A stretch of 42,663 nt of DNA. Source: Albidovulum sp. (GTDB lineage Bacteria > Pseudomonadota > Alphaproteobacteria > Rhodobacterales > Rhodobacteraceae). Position numbers and translations under genes: made by a program. The notes below the pieces were generated by a model. The model saw nothing but the letters and a program-made list of their open reading frames with translations, was not told where the DNA came from and searched no databases. Location of the stretch: the NCBI GenBank assembly GCA_028823855.1, contig JAPPFL010000066.1:1-42663 (forward strand), given 5' to 3'. Below, in pieces: positions 34,691 to 42,663 of the stretch. Positions within the stretch are counted from its first letter, which is position 1, and every line of letters starts with the position of its first letter.

Positions 34691-34711
34691 GCCGGGGCCC
34701 CATGCCCCGGC
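34691..34711 (-). promoter_or_regulatory. Intercistronic hairpin between binding protein and permeases
   Basis: GCCGGGGC-CCCAT-GCCCCGGC forms a perfect 8 bp stem with a 5-base loop in the 83 bp gap between the binding-protein gene and the first permease gene. It is not followed by a T-run on the minus strand, so it is not a classic intrinsic terminator. In many sugar ABC operons a hairpin in this place protects or limits the transcript so that the binding protein is made in excess; that role is inferred here. Confidence 0.6.
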
Positions 34712-34755
34712 CGCCTCATTCTTGACCGGCAATATACGTTCGAAAACGCCTCGCC

Positions 34756-36243
34756 TTAGTTGGTTATGCCCAGCGACAATTTGTACATGGTTCTCTGGGA
34801 ATCGCGTCCGAAGTCTTCGGTGATCTCCTCCCAAGCTTCCTCGATATTGGCTACAGCCTGGTTTTCGTCTATCTCGCCAGCCAGGAATCGAGCCAATTCG
34901 CGGTCGAGAACGACACCGGTATAGCTTTGGGCTCCGGGAATTCGAATGTCGGATGCCATATTTGGATGATTCAAGCTGTCCTTGATCGCTCCGAGATAGT
35001 TTTCGGCGAATTCCTGCGAGAACCCGGCTTCCACCCAGTTGGCCGTGTCGTTGAGCTGGGAATTCCGGTACGGATTATATCCCGTCCATCCCATTGTCAC
35101 GTCGACATTGGACTGGGCCGCTTGGTTGACATAGGACAGGAAGTCGTATGCCGCCTGCTTAACCAAATCGTCGGCATTCTTGTTGATGGCTCCGGCCCAC
35201 CCGCCGAATGCAGCGAATGGCGCGTGGTTGACGCCGTCGGTCGCATAGGGGCAGATTCCCGGCGTGCAGTCGACGAGCTCGCCGGACTCCTTGTCGAGAA
35301 CGCGCCTTGTGCCCGGCATAATGACGGCACCCATCTTGTCCTTGATCGCGGCTCCGGAGGGATCGATTGAAAGCGGGCCGATGTCGCCCCAATCAATGAC
35401 CATGCCGCATCGTCCGGCTTGAACCAGGCCGCGCGTGTCGCCTATGTCGTGATTCAACTCGTCGGGCGGTCCATACTGTCCGGTTGCCTTGTAAACCCTG
35501 AACGCCTCTTTCCAGGCCTCGTTGTTAACCTTGGGCTCCATGGTTTCCGGATCGAAAAATATCCCTTCGCCGGTGCCCTGCGTTTGGACAAATCCGGCGG
35601 CGATCGACCCCATCGCAAAGTAGGACTGAGCGTTCCGTTTCTTGAAAATGCACGAACCGTAGTCGGCTACGCCGTCGCCGTTCATATCCTGGCCGTGAAG
35701 CGCGGCGGCCACCTCCATGTATTCATCCCAGTCGCGGGGCGGGTTGAGGCCCATCGAATCCAATATGTCGCGACGATAGTACAGCATCTGAAAGTCGCCA
35801 TCGATCGTAATCAAATAGGTCTTGCCGCCGATTTTCTGGTTGTATTCCCGGAAGTAGGGGGCGATGTCGTCGAAATCGATCTCGTCATCGTTGGCGACAT
35901 AATCGGTCAGATCTTCGAGGAGGTCGCCGTCGACCATTTCGACAGCCCAGCCCGAGGCGAAGACGCCGACGTCAATGGAGTTGGTTCCGGTTGCCCAGTC
36001 CGTCAGAAGTTTTTGGAACAAATCTGCGAACGGAACTTCGTCGACACGAATTTCCGCGCCGGTCATCGCGGTAAATTCTTCTCCGCGGTCCACGAGGCGC
36101 TGAGCGATAACGGGGCCCGGCCGCGTCAGGATATTTACGGTAACCCCGCTGTAGTCCTGCGCCGCTAGCGGCGTGTTCGCCGCTGTGCAAACAAACGCCG
36201 CGCAGGCACTGACTTTAAGCGCGCTCTCCAAAGCTTTTCTCAT
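34756..36243 (-). CDS. Carbohydrate-type ABC substrate-binding protein (family 1)
   Basis: 495 residues, the first gene of the importer operon, with AGGAGA just upstream of the ATG. The signal peptide ALKVSACAAFVCTAANTPLAA is cleaved before QDYSGV. The mature protein follows the SBP_bac_1 plan: VTVNILTRPGPVIAQRLVDRGEEF, IDVGVFASGWAVEMVDGDLL, TYLITIDGDFQMLYYRRDIL and GGWAGAINKNADDLVKQAAYDFLSY. A D-x-N-x-D-G loop (DMNGDGVADYGS) could bind calcium, as in some large members. Two cysteines (DCTPGIC) may pair. The size and the enlarged permeases suggest a distinct oligosaccharide, polyol or glycoside importer; the ligand is unknown. Confidence 0.9.
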   Translation of the reverse strand: MRKALESALKVSACAAFVCTAANTPLAAQDYSGVTVNILTRPGPVIAQRLVDRGEEFTAMTGAEIRVDEVPFADLFQKLLTDWATGTNSIDVGVFASGWAVEMVDGDLLEDLTDYVANDDEIDFDDIAPYFREYNQKIGGKTYLITIDGDFQMLYYRRDILDSMGLNPPRDWDEYMEVAAALHGQDMNGDGVADYGSCIFKKRNAQSYFAMGSIAAGFVQTQGTGEGIFFDPETMEPKVNNEAWKEAFRVYKATGQYGPPDELNHDIGDTRGLVQAGRCGMVIDWGDIGPLSIDPSGAAIKDKMGAVIMPGTRRVLDKESGELVDCTPGICPYATDGVNHAPFAAFGGWAGAINKNADDLVKQAAYDFLSYVNQAAQSNVDVTMGWTGYNPYRNSQLNDTANWVEAGFSQEFAENYLGAIKDSLNHPNMASDIRIPGAQSYTGVVLDRELARFLAGEIDENQAVANIEEAWEEITEDFGRDSQRTMYKLSLGITN

Positions 36244-38567
36244 TGGATTCTCCTATGTTTTCGCAAAGTTAGCCGAGTTCACTACAACGCCAGCGGCATC
36301 GTGTCAAAGGAGATTCAGGTTCGAAGTTTCAAGGGGTGAGCCGCCTATTCGGCAATACGATTTCGAGCTCGCGAGCACGCCCTCGGCAGTGCGGCGAGAA
36401 CATCCGCGGCCGATCGGCATCTTGCCGGCCTCTCCGTCGCGAACTATTCGCCGGGCGTTCGAATCCGTGAATTCGAACCCGCTCATGATCTCTCCGCAAA
36501 CAAGTTGGCCAGGTAGCAATTACGGCTGCGCGACATTTCGAACGAACCGGAAGCGGAAGCGAATCATGGAGCTGTCTCGATGGCTGCACTTTCAGGAATT
36601 CGACTTCGTTCAGTTCCAGCGCGTGGGGCAATGCCTCTCGCTTGCAATTGCCTGCAGATTCCGGGGCGACGATGGTACAGAAATTCAAATCCTTTCCAAG
36701 TTAAGCAGCATGCATTCGAGCGGAGCCGGCCATGTTTCGATCGGTCAACCGAAATGTTCCACCGGTCGATGCTTCGGAACCTGGTCCGAGCTGCAATTTC
36801 CCCATAATTCGGACGTACGGGAATCTCGACACATCCATTTGCGCGGCCTTCGCATACAGAGCGGAGGCTTATCCCTTCCGAGAGCGCTACGCCTCCGATC
36901 GGAGACGTACAGACATTCCGCTGATCGCCCGCGATAAGACTGGCGGCGACCGGTTCTTTGACGAGAATTCGCAACAACCGAGAGAAGAAGGGCGAATTCG
37001 ACGGGCGGACGCCGCGCCTTTGCTAAATCGACGGAGGAATATTCGCCTGAAAGCCGCGCACAGGTTGAAGCCCGCAAAACGGAGCTTCGCGCTGCTGCGC
37101 TTTTTCACGAGTTGAGGGAGGCGCCAAGACCCAGACGGCCGTTGGCAAGGCACCGAAGGTGAAACGGCCCGGAACGGCGACATCGATCAGGTTTCAAATG
37201 CCGCGATCCAAGCTCAGTTCAACAATTCGGCGGCAACATTTCGAAACCCTCTGCCTTTCGGTTGCCGCGCTTGAGTCAAGAGATGATTTGCCGGAACATG
37301 CGAGTTGCCCGGTCCGTAACCAATACGACATTCCGGATCATTCTGCCCGGCTACCGGCGCAGTGCCGGCAATGCCATCCGAATGCTCCCGTCAGCGAACA
37401 AGCACCGCCGTTCCGCCTTCATCCGGCATGGCGACAAAGAGGCATTCGAAAGTCGTGCGCAGCCTATCTACGGATAAGTGAAAAGCGGGAGTGCCCCTAT
37501 CCGCCGTTGAGCTTCAGTTCCCATTCAACGGCGAATTGGCGCACCGACTTGCCGGCCGACATCCCGATTTGACCCGTCGGTTGCCTTAAGGCTCCGAACC
37601 GGCTTCGTCCGTTCCAGGCCGAGTGGCTGTAGCGGCGAGGCACGCCGAAGCCCCACTGCGAGAAAAGAGATTTTCCTGCCTCCTCGCCATTTTGCAAAAT
37701 TTCGCGATCGCATGCCCGCAACGCATGCCGCTTCGCGGTTGCGCAATTCCCAAATGCAGCGGCGGCTATCAGTCGCCAGGTCATGCCGGAGATACGACCG
37801 AATTTCGGCGGCGGGAGGCGCGGGCAAGCCATAGAAGATAAGGGAAGGCAGCGAGCTGCTTGACGAATTGGGAACACTCTCTTGGTGTCTACTTGTCCGC
37901 GTGAGAGTTTCAGGCTCCGAGTTCGCCGCCTGTTGGTCAAGGACCTTTCGAGGCTTTCCGCGCTGAGCCAGCATCGCAAATCGGCGTCGAACCCAATTGA
38001 CTTGCAGTTTATCGAGACAGTTTCCAAGAGCCCAGCGCGTTGCGCCGGTAAGCTCCGCTCGGGCCTCGGCGTCGGCTGAATAGATAGCAGGGAATGCCGC
38101 CTTCGGGCGGCGTTAATTTGGCGCTCGCAGGTACAGTCCAGCATGTATTGAACTTGGCGGCAAGCAAACGGAAAACGTTGGATGCTTTAAAAATGCAGGC
38201 TAACGTTAAAATTCATTCCTTGCGCGCGCGTTGCGCGCGCGTTCTAGCAAATCGTCGGTCAGCCCGGCATGCCCGATAGCGAACGCGGTCGGAGCGTGAA
38301 CCAATCCGGTTCCGAAAAAGGAACGCCGACGCCGGCAAGCGGAAGCTCCCGACATGCGGATCCCGCCGTCGAATCTCGGTTTGAAGAGAATTTCGCTCTG
38401 CGGCGAAGTTTCGCCGATTTCGCCATCGCCTGCGACGCGACGAGCGTTGGAAGACGCTCGCGCCGCCGAATTCCGGGCCAGTTTGCCCCAAAAAACAAAT
38501 TGAATTACAGTTTTCCGTGTGCCAGTCTCGGTAGGAACGGAACTTGAGAAATTAATAGGAGCCTGAG
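36244..38567. other. Gene desert (2.3 kb) between divergent operons
   Basis: No gene can be supported on either strand. The longest open frames (36173-36937 plus; 37497-38144 minus) have no motifs and mixed composition. The region must contain the promoters of the ABC importer operon (left edge) and the PreTA operon (right edge), though I see no clear boxes. A perfect tandem repeat of TGCGCGCGCGT lies at 38221-38242. Given the fossils in the other deserts, decayed genes are the likely content. Confidence 0.55.
38221..38242. repeat. Two tandem 11 bp units
   Basis: TGCGCGCGCGT occurs twice head to tail. The unit is itself largely alternating pyrimidine-purine, which could slip or adopt unusual structure. 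It sits about 330 bp upstream of the PreT gene; no function can be claimed. Confidence 0.6.
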
Positions 38568-39920
38568 TTGCCGAATACAGTGAGAACGCCGGGCATAGTG
38601 CCCGGCAGGCTGCCGCCCGGAACTATCGAAGACAATTTCTCTGATCTGCATCCCGAACTCAGTTCGTACGAAGCGGCGGTCGAGGCGGAGCGCTGCTATT
38701 TCTGCTATGACGCGCCGTGCATCGACGCGTGCCCTACCGGGATCGACATACCTCTGTTCATCCGCCAGATCGCCGCCGGTTCGCCCAATGCCGCCGCGAA
38801 GACCATATTCGACAGCAACATCCTTGGCGGCATGTGCGCGCGAGTATGCCCGACGGAAACGCTTTGCGAGGAAGCATGCGTGCGAAACGACGCTGAAGGC
38901 AAGCCAGTGGAAATCGGGAGGCTGCAGCGGTTCGCGACCGATGGACTGATGGCAACCGGTATTCATCCGTACGAAAGGCAGAATCCGACGGGGAGGAAAA
39001 TCGCCGTTGTTGGCTCGGGTCCCGCCGGGCTTGCCTGCGCTCATCGCCTGGCGACGAAGGGGCATGATGTCGTTGTCTTCGAAGCGAAGGAGAAGCCGGG
39101 AGGGTTGAACGAGTACGGAATCGCGGCGTACAAAACCGTCGACGGCTTCGCCGCGAAGGAAGTCGAATGGCTGACCGCGATCGGCGGTATAGCGATCGAA
39201 TACGGCCAATCGCTTGGATCGGATATTGCGATCGAAGACCTGGCGGCGGAATACGATGCCGTGTTTCTCGCGGTGGGATTGGCGGGCGTCAACGCCCTCG
39301 GAATTCAGGGCGAAGAACTCGCCAATGTCGAAAGCGCCGTGGATTTCATAGCCGAGCTAAGGCAGTCGGAAGATTTGACCGAGCTTGCGGTAGGGCGAGA
39401 CATCGTCGTCGTCGGCGGAGGAATGACGGCGATAGACGCCGCCGTCCAGTCAAGGCTATTGGGCGCGGACTCTTCCACTATCGTTTATCGAAGGGAACGC
39501 CCGAAAATGGGCGCCTCCGTTTACGAGCAGGACCTGGCCGCCTCGAAGGGCGTAAAGATTATAACGAATGCGAGGCCCCTAAAGATCGTTGGCGACGGCG
39601 CGGCTCGGGAAATCATATTCGAGCGAACCAGAACCGGTCCGGATGGACTTGAGGCGGCAGGTGAAACTTTCAGCGTCGCGGCCGATCAGGTTTTCGTGGC
39701 GGTCGGGCAAAAGCTCGCGAGCGAACCATCCTTAATTGAAATCGAGCGAGGCAAAATCAAGGTTGATGGCGTCGGACGCACCGGGCATCCGAAGATATGG
39801 GCCGGCGGAGACTGCGCAACCGAAGGCGAAGACCTGACAGTCACCGCTGTCGCTCAAGGCCGGGACGCGGCCGAAGACATCCACATGGCGCTGGCGCAAC
39901 CTTCGACGCCGCCGGCATAA
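38568..39920 (+). CDS. preT: NAD-dependent dihydropyrimidine dehydrogenase subunit PreT
   Basis: 450 residues from a TTG with GGAG 6 bp upstream. The N-terminal Fe-S region has CYFCYDAPCIDACPTGIDIP and MCARVCPTETLCEEAC, the cysteine pattern of the glutamate-synthase/DPD-type adaptor domain. An FAD-binding motif IAVVGSGPAGLACAHRLA and an NAD(P) motif VVVGGGMTAIDAA follow, and GGDCATEGEDLTV closes the FAD site. It passes electrons from NADH to PreA for reduction of uracil/thymine (or the reverse reaction). It is 12 bp from preA and surely co-transcribed. Confidence 0.92.
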   Translation: MPNTVRTPGIVPGRLPPGTIEDNFSDLHPELSSYEAAVEAERCYFCYDAPCIDACPTGIDIPLFIRQIAAGSPNAAAKTIFDSNILGGMCARVCPTETLCEEACVRNDAEGKPVEIGRLQRFATDGLMATGIHPYERQNPTGRKIAVVGSGPAGLACAHRLATKGHDVVVFEAKEKPGGLNEYGIAAYKTVDGFAAKEVEWLTAIGGIAIEYGQSLGSDIAIEDLAAEYDAVFLAVGLAGVNALGIQGEELANVESAVDFIAELRQSEDLTELAVGRDIVVVGGGMTAIDAAVQSRLLGADSSTIVYRRERPKMGASVYEQDLAASKGVKIITNARPLKIVGDGAAREIIFERTRTGPDGLEAAGETFSVAADQVFVAVGQKLASEPSLIEIERGKIKVDGVGRTGHPKIWAGGDCATEGEDLTVTAVAQGRDAAEDIHMALAQPSTPPA

Positions 39921-39932
39921 AGGAGATAGACG

Positions 39933-41234
39933 ATGGCAAGCCTGCATTCGGAATTCCTCGGTATCAAGTCGCCCAACCCGTTCTGGCTGGCTTCGGCACC
40001 GCCGACCGACAAGGAATACAATGTTCGCCGCGCTTTCGAAGCGGGATGGGGAGGGGCGGTCTGGAAAACTCTTGGGTTTGACCCGCATATCGTCAACGTT
40101 AACGGTCCGCGCTACGGCGCAGTTTGGACCGGCGACCGTAAACTTCTGGGACTTAACAATATCGAACTGATTACCGACAGGCCGCTGCAGGCAAATCTCG
40201 ACGAGATCAAGATCGTAAAACGCGACTACCCGGACCGCGCCTTGCTCGTCAGCCTCATGGTTCCCTGCGAAGAAGCCCCCTGGAAAAAGATACTCGCGAA
40301 AGTCGAAGAAACGGAAGCCGACGGAGTCGAACTGAATTTCGGATGTCCGCACGGAATGAACGAGCGCGGCATGGGATCAGCGGTCGGACAGGTGCCCGAA
40401 TATATTGAAATGGTGACGAAGTGGGTCAAATCGAATACGCGAATGCCCGTACTGGTCAAGCTGACTCCGAACATCACGGACATAAGGTTTCCCGCCCGCG
40501 CGGCCAAGGCAGGCGGCGCCGACGGCGTGTCTCTCATCAACACCCTGTCATCCATTACCGCGGTCAATCTCGATACATTCAGCCCCGAGCCGTCAATAGA
40601 CGGAAAGGGAACCCATGGCGGCTATTGCGGGCCCGCGGTAAAGCCTATCGCCTTGAACATGGTCGCTGAAATCGCTCGCGACCCGGAAACGAGCGGCTAC
40701 CCGATTTCCGCCATTGGCGGAATCACCAATTGGCGCGATGCCGCGGAATTCGTTTCTCTCGGCGCCGGCAACGTGCAAGTTTGCACCGCCGCCATGACGT
40801 ACGGATTCCACATTATCAGCGAAATGAAGGAGGGGCTGCTTCTTTGGATGGAAGAAAAAGGCTGCGACTGCATCGCGGATTTCCAAGGAAAGGCCGTGCC
40901 AAATGTCCTTGATTGGCAGTTTCTCAACCTCAATTACGTTACCAAGGCGAGGATTGACCAGGATCTTTGCATCAAGTGCGGCCGCTGCTACGCGGTCTGC
41001 GAGGATACGTCGCACCAAGCCATCCGAATAAATCCGGGACGAGAATTTGAAGTTATCGACGAAGAGTGCGTTGCCTGCAACTTATGCATAAATGTCTGCC
41101 CGGTGGAAAACTGCATTACAATGAAGGAACTCGAGCCGGGTGAAATCGATGCCAGAACAGGCAAGCCGGTTGAAAAGGAATATGCGAACTGGACACAGCA
41201 TCCAAACAATCCGTCCGTCTGCGCCGCGGAATAG
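39933..41234 (+). CDS. preA: Dihydropyrimidine dehydrogenase catalytic subunit PreA
   Basis: 433 residues with ribosome-binding site AAAGGAGA. The FMN-containing dihydroorotate-dehydrogenase-like barrel starts SEFLGIKSPNPFWLASAPPT, followed by TLGFDPHIVNVNGPRYGAV. The active-site loop is ELNFGCPHGMNERGMGSAVG with the catalytic cysteine, followed by MPVLVKLTPNITDI. Two 4Fe-4S clusters are predicted at the C-terminus: CIKCGRCYAVC and CVACNLCINVCPVENC. With PreT it forms the bacterial uracil/thymine dehydrogenase. The dihydropyrimidinase and beta-ureidopropionase genes that often accompany it are not in this window. Confidence 0.94.
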   Translation: MASLHSEFLGIKSPNPFWLASAPPTDKEYNVRRAFEAGWGGAVWKTLGFDPHIVNVNGPRYGAVWTGDRKLLGLNNIELITDRPLQANLDEIKIVKRDYPDRALLVSLMVPCEEAPWKKILAKVEETEADGVELNFGCPHGMNERGMGSAVGQVPEYIEMVTKWVKSNTRMPVLVKLTPNITDIRFPARAAKAGGADGVSLINTLSSITAVNLDTFSPEPSIDGKGTHGGYCGPAVKPIALNMVAEIARDPETSGYPISAIGGITNWRDAAEFVSLGAGNVQVCTAAMTYGFHIISEMKEGLLLWMEEKGCDCIADFQGKAVPNVLDWQFLNLNYVTKARIDQDLCIKCGRCYAVCEDTSHQAIRINPGREFEVIDEECVACNLCINVCPVENCITMKELEPGEIDARTGKPVEKEYANWTQHPNNPSVCAAE

Positions 41235-41767
41235 GCGTTCCCGGAAATAGCCAGTTTGCAACGCGAGTTCTGAAGCCCTACTGACTAGTATCATTCGCCG
41301 CCGGAAGGACGCATCGAAGCGAAAGCGCAGATTCCGTCGACATTGAGCGGTAATTCTACCCGGTCCGGACTCGTCCAGGGCCCCAGTCACCAAGCCCCTG
41401 GAAGAAGGGCTTAAAGCAAATCGCAAATTTGGAGAATGATTCGAACCGCTTTCCGAATCGACTGCGTCGAGAGCTTGCGCCGACTGGATTCGTTGCCACT
41501 CGTCTACCCGGTCGCCCTGTTCGATTGGCAGTTTTCCGTAAAGCCCGCTGAACATGGAAGACGGTTCGACCGAGCTTCCAGCGCTTCCGGCATTGACGGT
41601 CTCGGCTGCTTTCAACAAGTGCCTGTAGATGCGAAGGTCAGAAGGCGGTTTTTACGAAACAGGCCGGTTCGAGCAAATACATCCACGAAGGATAAGATTT
41701 TCCAATTCGGATTCGGCGCCCTTGAGCGAAGGCCGAGTCGGCGCCCGACAATTAGCGAAATCGCTCG
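41235..41767. other. Gene-free stretch after preA
   Basis: About 530 bp. CCAGGG (41375-41380) can pair with CCCTGG (41396-41401) across a 15-base loop, but the stem is short and no T-run follows, so I do not call a terminator. No gene recognised on either strand; the minus-strand frame at 41082-41618 is a shadow overlapping preA. Confidence 0.45.
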
Positions 41768-42613
41768 CTATGAACTTTCTCCTGAACTGCGCCGGGTCGG
41801 GTCGCAGAGGAGGTATCGATACAGCGCGAGCGCGAGGCGCTCTTTCTGATCTTCTAGCCAATACTGACCGGCCCGCGTCAGCGCCATCGTTCGGCAAGCT
41901 TCATCCGCAGCCGCCGTGGCTGCCCCGTCCTTCGAATCGCCCGAAGGCCAAATCGCATCACCGGAACCGCACTGATGGAACCGCTTCCCCTCGGCATCAT
42001 ACGCGGTGGCGCCCCCCGAGTGTGGCAGATGAAGTGCCTTCTGCTGGGCATCGGGCGCCGCAAGTGCATCGCCGGCGGAATATTCGCGCGGTGTCAGCCA
42101 TCGTTCGAGTTCCTCGACAAGCGCCTCGAAGCGGATTTGGCGTTCAAGGTAGCGCTCAAGGACAACAGCGCTCCGTTCCAGCCGCGATGAGCGCTGCTCA
42201 CCGCCCTTTTCGGCCTCCGTCTTCCATGCCGCGATGACGAGAGCTTCGCACCTCTCGATACCACTGTCGGAATTCGGTTCGACCATCAGCGGGCAAAGGC
42301 TGCGGCCGGAAGATCGCGTTTGAATCCAAACAGCAACTGCTCCGTCGACGCGCTCAGCACGACCTGCGCTCCGGTTGAATCGGCAGCCAGAAGCGCCCTT
42401 CCCAAGACGATTACGGCCGAGAAGTCTAAACCGGAGACGCCTGCTAAATCCAGCAACAGGCGCGCGGGGCGAGACGCATCGCCCGAAACCTGCTTCATCT
42501 CCTCGGCCAACGGGCAGACGCTGCCGAAGAATATGTAGCCTCGCAGCTTATGGATTCGAACCTAGTCGGCTTCCTGCGCCAGAATGGCCCGATCGGGAAT
42601 GGCGCGGGGCCTA
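41768..42613 (-). pseudogene. SulP-type anion transporter, C-terminal STAS plus cyclic-nucleotide-like domain, truncated
   Basis: Reading leftwards from the insertion sequence: RPRAIPDRAILAQEAD, an in-frame TAG at 42562-42564, then VRIHKLRGYIFFGSVCPLAE and LLLDLAGVSGLDFSAVIVLG, a clear SulP STAS domain. At 42284-42288 the frame changes (TGATG) and continues as SGIERCEALVIAAWKTEAE and REYSAGDALAAPDAQQKALH, then CRTMALTRAGQYWLED and LALALYRYLL, which resembles the cyclic-nucleotide-binding-like domain found at the end of some SulP proteins. The membrane part is missing beyond 42613, where the insertion sequence begins. One stop, one frameshift and the truncation make it non-functional. Confidence 0.78.
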
Positions 42614-42614
42614 A

Positions 42615-42663
42615 GAGGCTGAATCATAAGTCATTGTTTTGATTCTGTTTTTCATGTCAGGCA
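42615..42663. mobile_element. Terminus of an insertion sequence (right window edge)
   Basis: Second copy of the end sequence described at position 1, in inverted orientation and beginning GAGGCTGAATC. It interrupts the SulP pseudogene directly after TAA (42612-42614). The window stops within it, as it does on the left, which is the usual behaviour of a short-read assembly at a repeat longer than its word size. Confidence 0.6.

Noticed and set aside
1-42663. The matching ends and TAA flanks could mean a circular molecule interrupted by a single insertion sequence.
   Set aside because: Joining the right flank to the left flank does not restore either gene: no Walker A appears ahead of the KAP frame, and the SulP membrane region does not precede its STAS domain. 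Two separate insertions explain the data better, though joining reads would decide.

Overview
The window looks like a contig from an alphaproteobacterium, and my guess is a host-associated or symbiotic one. The pointers are a RepC-type replication initiator, a PreT/PreA dihydropyrimidine dehydrogenase, several high-affinity ABC importers, a TAXI-type TRAP transporter remnant and a sulfatase. Intact operons alternate with long gene-free stretches holding recognisable fossils: an IS5-type transposase, a tRNA-Ser, a TRAP transporter and a SulP permease. This points to ongoing genome decay driven by insertion sequences. No taxonomic assignment can be made from sequence alone here.

Both window ends carry the same 49-50 bp sequence in inverted orientation, and each copy truncates a gene (a KAP-family NTPase on the left, a SulP anion transporter on the right). 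They are best read as the outer ends of two copies of one insertion sequence at which the assembly stopped.

2.2-12.1 kb is a very GC-rich mobile island ending next to an intact tRNA-Ser(GCT). It encodes three overlapping type IVb-like minor prepilins (the third PilV-like), a secreted cysteine-containing protein, a lower-GC membrane/coiled-coil protein, a small acidic protein, a DsbC/G-like thiol oxidoreductase, a tyrosine integrase, an AlpA-type regulator and a RepC-like initiator that starts 15 bp after the tRNA. This resembles part of an integrative conjugative element, but no pilus assembly motor or relaxase gene is present in the window.

12.2-15.9 kb is a gene desert with a dead IS5-family transposase. 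15.9-18.7 kb holds a Gfo/Idh/MocA dehydrogenase followed by an unusual cytoplasmic regulator that joins a winged helix to a sugar-binding-protein domain. 18.7-19.7 kb is another desert, containing a decayed tRNA-Ser copy.

19.7-27.2 kb is a compact nine-gene catabolic operon: cyclase-family hydrolase, cupin, short-chain dehydrogenase, 3-hydroxyacyl-CoA-type dehydrogenase and a complete Liv-type ABC importer. A sulfatase/phosphonate monoester hydrolase-family gene and a dead TAXI/TRAP transporter follow. On the minus strand, 31.4-36.2 kb is a complete carbohydrate-type ABC importer (binding protein, two unusually long permeases, UgpC/MalK-type ATPase), with a stand-alone Lrp/AsnC ligand-binding domain beyond it. 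After a 2.3 kb desert, PreT and PreA (38.6-41.2 kb) form a dihydropyrimidine dehydrogenase operon. The window ends in the SulP pseudogene.
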